NCBI RefSeq assembly: GCF_000002235.5
Contig: NW_022145605.1
Location: 36,775,141-36,839,140, forward strand
DNA: 64,000 bases
Direction: 5' to 3'
Origin: Strongylocentrotus purpuratus
Lineage: Eukaryota; Echinodermata; Echinoidea; Camarodonta; Strongylocentrotidae
The notes under the pieces were generated by a model. That model was not told where the DNA came from. It saw nothing but the letters and a program-made list of their open reading frames with translations, and searched no databases. This document shows, one piece after another, positions 60,001 through 64,000 of this stretch. Every line of letters begins with the position of its first letter. Position 1 is the first letter of the stretch. The position numbers and the translations under genes are program-made.

Positions 60001-63000
60001 CTCTACGTGTAATACATATCGGACATTTCGAGTTTGAGCGGGGAGGAGGGGAAGGGGGGATTTTTGATTGGTCCTTTAGCCTTCAGGGTAAATTCGTCTT
60101 AAAACGACTAGGTGGAGGTTCAAGAACACTGTCTAATCTTGAGAAAAAATGATATTTGATCAAAAGTTAGATGGTTCCTCCATACGGACAAGTCTTCTTG
60201 CAGAAGGTCATTTTCCGTACACTACGTGTAATACAATTTTGGACATTTGGAGTTGGAGCGGGGTTGAGGGAGGGGGGAAGAGGGAGGGAGTGGGGAATAT
60301 TAGATTGGTCCTCTGGCGCTCAGGCTAAATACGTCTTTAAACGACTTGGTGGAGGTTAAAGAACACTGTCTAATCTTTAGAAAAAATGATATTTGATCAA
60401 AAGTTAGATGGTTCCTCCATACGGACAAGTCTTCTTGTAGAAGGTTTTTTGCTGTACTATACATGTACATGTTATACATATAGCTGTAGGACATTTGTAA
60501 TTGGGAGGGGATGGAGTAGGGAATTTTTGATGGTCCTCTAGCGCTCAGGGTAAATACATCTTAAAACGACTTGGTGGAGGTTTAAGAACACTGTCTAATC
60601 TTGAGAAAAAAATGATATTTGATCAAAAGTTAGATGGTTCCTCCATAACGGCCAAGTCTTCTAGTAGACGGTTATTTTCTGTAACCTTTGTGTAATACAT
60701 ACAGGACATTTGGAGTTGGGGTAGGGTTGAGGGAGGGGGGAAGAGGGAGGGAGTGGGGAATATTGGATTGGTCCTTTAGCCTTCAGGGTAAATACGTCTT
60801 AAAACGACTTGGTGGAGGTTCAAGAACACTGTCTAATCTTTAGAAAAAAATGATATTTGATCAAAAGTTAGATGGTTCCTGCATAACGGCCAAGTCTTTT
60901 AGGAGTCGGTTATTTTCCGTACTTTTAGTATAATACATACAGGACATTTGGAAGTGGGGTGGTGTTGAGGGAGGGTGGAAGAGGGAGGGAGTGGGGGAAG
61001 AGGGAGGGAGTGGGGAATATTGGATTGGTCCTCTGGCGCTCAGGGTAAATACGTCTTAAAAAGACTTCGTGGAGGTTCAAGAACACTGTCTAATCTTTCG
61101 AAAAAATGATATTTGATCAAAAGTTAGATGGTTCCTCCATACGGACAAGTCTTCTAGTAGAAGGTTGTTTGCGGTACTATACATGTACATGTTATACATA
61201 TACCTGTAGGACATTTGGAGTTGGGAGGGGAGGGATTGGGGAATTTTTGATTGGTTCTCTAGCGCTCAGGGTAAATACGTCTTAAAACGACTTGGTGGAG
61301 GTTCAAGAACACTGTCTAATCTTTAGAAAAAAATGATATTTGATCAAAAGTTAGATGGTTCCTCCATAATGGACAAGTCTTCTAGTAGACGGTTATTTTC
61401 CGTACACTACGTGTAATACAATTTTGGACATTTGGAGTTGGGGTGGTGTTGAGGGAGGGGGAAGAGGGAAGGAGTGGGGAATATTGGATTGGTCCTCTGG
61501 CGCTCACGGTAAATACGTCTTAAAACGACTTGGTTGAGGTTCAAGAACACTGTTTTATCTTTCGAAAAAATGATATTTGATCAAAAGTAAGATGGTTCCT
61601 TCGTACGGACAAGTCTTCTTGAAGAAGGTCATTTTCCGTACTCTACGTGTAATACATATCGGACATTTGGAGTTTGAGCGGGGAGGAGGGGAAAGGGGGA
61701 TTTTTGATTGGTCCTTTAGCCTTCAGGGTAAATATGTCTTAAAACGACTAGGTGGAGGTTCAAGAACACTGTCTAATCTTTCGAAAAAATGATATTTGAT
61801 CAAAAGTTAGATGGTTCCTCCATACGGACAAGTCTTCTTGCAGAAGGTCAATTTCCGTACACTACATGTAATACAATTTTGGACATTTGGAGTTGGAGCG
61901 GGGTTGAGGGAGGGGGGAAGAGGGAGGGAGTGGGGAATATTGGATTGGTCCTCTGGCGCTCAGGGTGAATACGTCTTAAAACGACTTGGTGGAGGGTCAA
62001 GAACACTGTCTAATCTTTAGAGAAAATGATATTTGATCAAAAGATAGATAGTTCCTCCATACTGACAAGTCTTCTAATAGAAGGTTGTTTGCTGTACTAT
62101 ACATGTTCATGTTATACATGTACCTGTAAGACATTTGGAGTTGGGAGGGGAGGGAGTGGGGAATATTTGATTGGTCCACTAGCGCTCAGGGTAAATACGT
62201 CTTAAAACGACTTGGTGGAGGTTCAAGAACACTGTCTTATCTTTAGAAAAAAATGATATTTGATCAAAAGTTAGATGGTTCCTCCATAACGGCCAAATCT
62301 TCTAGTAGACGGTTATTTTCCATACTCTTAGTGTAATACATACAGGACATTTGGAGTTGGGGCGGGGTTGAGGGAGGGGGGAAGAGGGAGGGAGTGGGGA
62401 ATATTGGATTGGTCCTCTGGCGCTCAGGGTAAATACGTTTAAAAAGACTTCGTGGAGGTTCAAGAACACTGTCTAATCTTTAGAAAAAATGATATTTGAT
62501 CAAAAGTTAGATGGTTCCTCCAATACGACAAGTCTTCTTGTAGAAGGATGTTTGCTGTACTATACATGTACATTAACATGATATACATATACATGTAGGA
62601 CATTTGGACTTAGGTGAGGAGGGATTACGGAATTTTTGATTGGTCCTCTAGCGCTCAGGGTAAATACGTGTTAAAACGACTTGGTGGAGGTTCAAGAACA
62701 CTGTTTTATCTTTCGAAAAAATGATATTTGATCAAAAGTAAGATGGTTCCTCCGTACGGACAAGTCTTCTTGCAGAACGTCATTTTCCGTACACTACGTG
62801 TAATACAATTTTGGACATTTGGAGTTGGAGCGGGGTTGAGGGAGGGGGGAAGAGGGAGGGAGTGGGGAATTTTGGATTGGTCCTCTGGCGCTCAGGGTAA
62901 ATACGTCTTAAAACGACTTGGTGGAGGGTCAAGAACACTGTCTAATCTTTAGAAAAAATGATATTTGATCAAAAGTTAGATAGTTCCTCCATAGCGACAA

Positions 63001-64000
63001 GTCTTCTTATAGAAGGTTGTTTGCTGTATTATACATACATGTTATACATATACCTGTAGGACATTTGGAGTTGGGAGGGGAGGGATTGGGGAGGGATTGT
63101 CTAATCTTTCGAAAAAATGATATTTGATCAAAAGTTAGATGGTTCCTCCATACGGACAAGTCTTCTTGTAGAAGGTTGTTTGCTGTACAGAAGGTCATTT
63201 TCCGTACTCTACGTGTAATACATATTGGACATTTGGAGTTGGAGCGGGGAGGAGGGGAAGGGGGGATTTTGGATTGGCCTTTTAGCCCTAAGGGTAAATA
63301 CGTCTTAAAACGACTTGGTGGAGGTTTAAGAACACTGTCTAATCTTGAAAAAAAATTATATTTGATCAAAAGTTAGATGGTTCCTCCATAACGGCCAAGT
63401 CTTCTAGTAGACGGTTATTTTCCATACTCTTAGTGTAATACATACAGGACATTTGGAGTTGGGGCGGGGTTGAGGGAGGGGGGAAGAGGGAGGGAGTGGG
63501 GAATATTGGATTGGTCCTCTGGCGCTCAGGGTAAATACGTCTTAAAAAGACTTGGTGGAGGTTCAAGAACACTGTTTTATCTTTTGAAAAAATGATATTT
63601 GATCAAAAGTAAGATGGTTCCTCCATATGGACAAGTGTTCTTGTAGAAGGTTTTTTGCTGTACTATACATGTACATGTTATACATATACCTGTAGGACAT
63701 TTGGAGTTGGGAGGGGAGGGATTGGGGAATTTTTAATTGGTCCTCTAGCGCTCAGGGTAAATATGTCTTAAAACAACTTGGTGGAGGTTCAAGCACACTG
63801 TCTAATCTTTAGAAAAAAATTATATTTGATCGAAAGTTAGATGGTTCCTCCGTACGGACAAGTCTTCTTGCAGAAAGATGTTTGCTGTACTATACATGTA
63901 CATTAACATGATATACATATACATGTAGGACATTTGGACTTGGGTGAGGAGGGATTGGGGAATTTTTGATTGGTCCTCTAGCGCTCAGGGTAAATACGTG

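Larger units (their letters stand above)
32935..64000 (+). repeat. Satellite array 2, over 31 kb, runs off the window
   Basis: More than 130 tandem monomers of about 219-240 bp. Constant parts are aaaaatgatatttgatcaaa, agttagatggttcctccata, a cggacaagtcttct box, ggacatttggagtt, cagggtaaatacgtcttaaa, and acttggtggaggttcaagaa before cactgtctaatctt. Two blocks vary. One holds either tgtactatacatgtacatg, gacggttattttccgtaa, or gaaggtcattttccgtac. The other is a G-rich tract, long (gggaggggggaagagggagg) or short (gggaggggagggattgggg). These define at least four subfamilies that alternate in higher-order patterns. It is unrelated to array 1. The array begins with a partial monomer near 32935 and has not ended at 64000. 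Short open frames in it recur with the period and are not genes. Confidence 0.97.

Noticed and set aside
33441-63572. Recurring open frames in array 2 (for example those starting MIKSKMVPPYGQ or MFLNLHQV, up to 126 codons)
   Set aside because: They are the same monomer translated again and again on both strands, with P-rich or G-rich parts from the G tract. Periodicity explains them fully.

Overview
The window is eukaryotic, AT-rich intronic and repeat DNA. It carries one recognisable host gene, a minus-strand orthologue of POLDIP2 (polymerase delta-interacting protein 2, also PDIP38), split into small exons with GT-AG introns. The intron-rich gene and dense MITE, Helitron and PIF/Harbinger content point to a metazoan. 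A marine invertebrate deuterostome such as an echinoderm is my guess, not something the sequence proves.

Layout. POLDIP2 runs right to left from a probable 5' end near 30.44 kb to beyond base 1. Eight exons join in frame without a break: 29912-29975, 28353-28450, 11774-11882, 11246-11315, 10712-10822, 3123-3259, an 18-nt microexon at 2017-2034, and 1137-1262. They encode most of the YccV-like domain and the first half of the ApaG/DUF525 domain. The last roughly 64 residues and the 3' UTR lie off the left edge. The first exon (about 30324-30440) is only a candidate.

Introns. The 7.4-kb intron (3260-10711) holds the duplicated 5' part of exon 3123-3259, a PIF/Harbinger element ended by 28-bp inverted repeats (3719-7506), a TIR element carrying a LINE reverse-transcriptase scrap, two head-to-head TTAA-flanked MITEs, and a 2.1-kb Helitron with both termini visible (8035-10151). 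The 16.5-kb intron (11883-28352) holds a fold-back element, SINE-tail-like repeats, and a 12.3-kb satellite array (about 14.05-26.42 kb) with 868-bp higher-order repeats. The intron at 28451-29911 is largely a 38-bp minisatellite of 27 copies.

Upstream of the gene. After an AT-rich stretch come a MITE split by a 730-bp Helitron/Helentron-like insertion (31288-32017), a small TIR element (32460-32747), and a second, unrelated satellite that starts near 32.94 kb and runs off the right edge, more than 31 kb. Its roughly 232-bp monomers fall into several subfamilies arranged in nested higher-order repeats with offsets of 1621, 2819, 1857 and 3935/4154 bp. Most monomers carry a G-rich tract on the plus strand and the palindrome TTTGATCAAA.

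Most other open frames are periodic shadows of the two satellites and are not annotated. No rRNA, tRNA, CRISPR or viral element was recognised.
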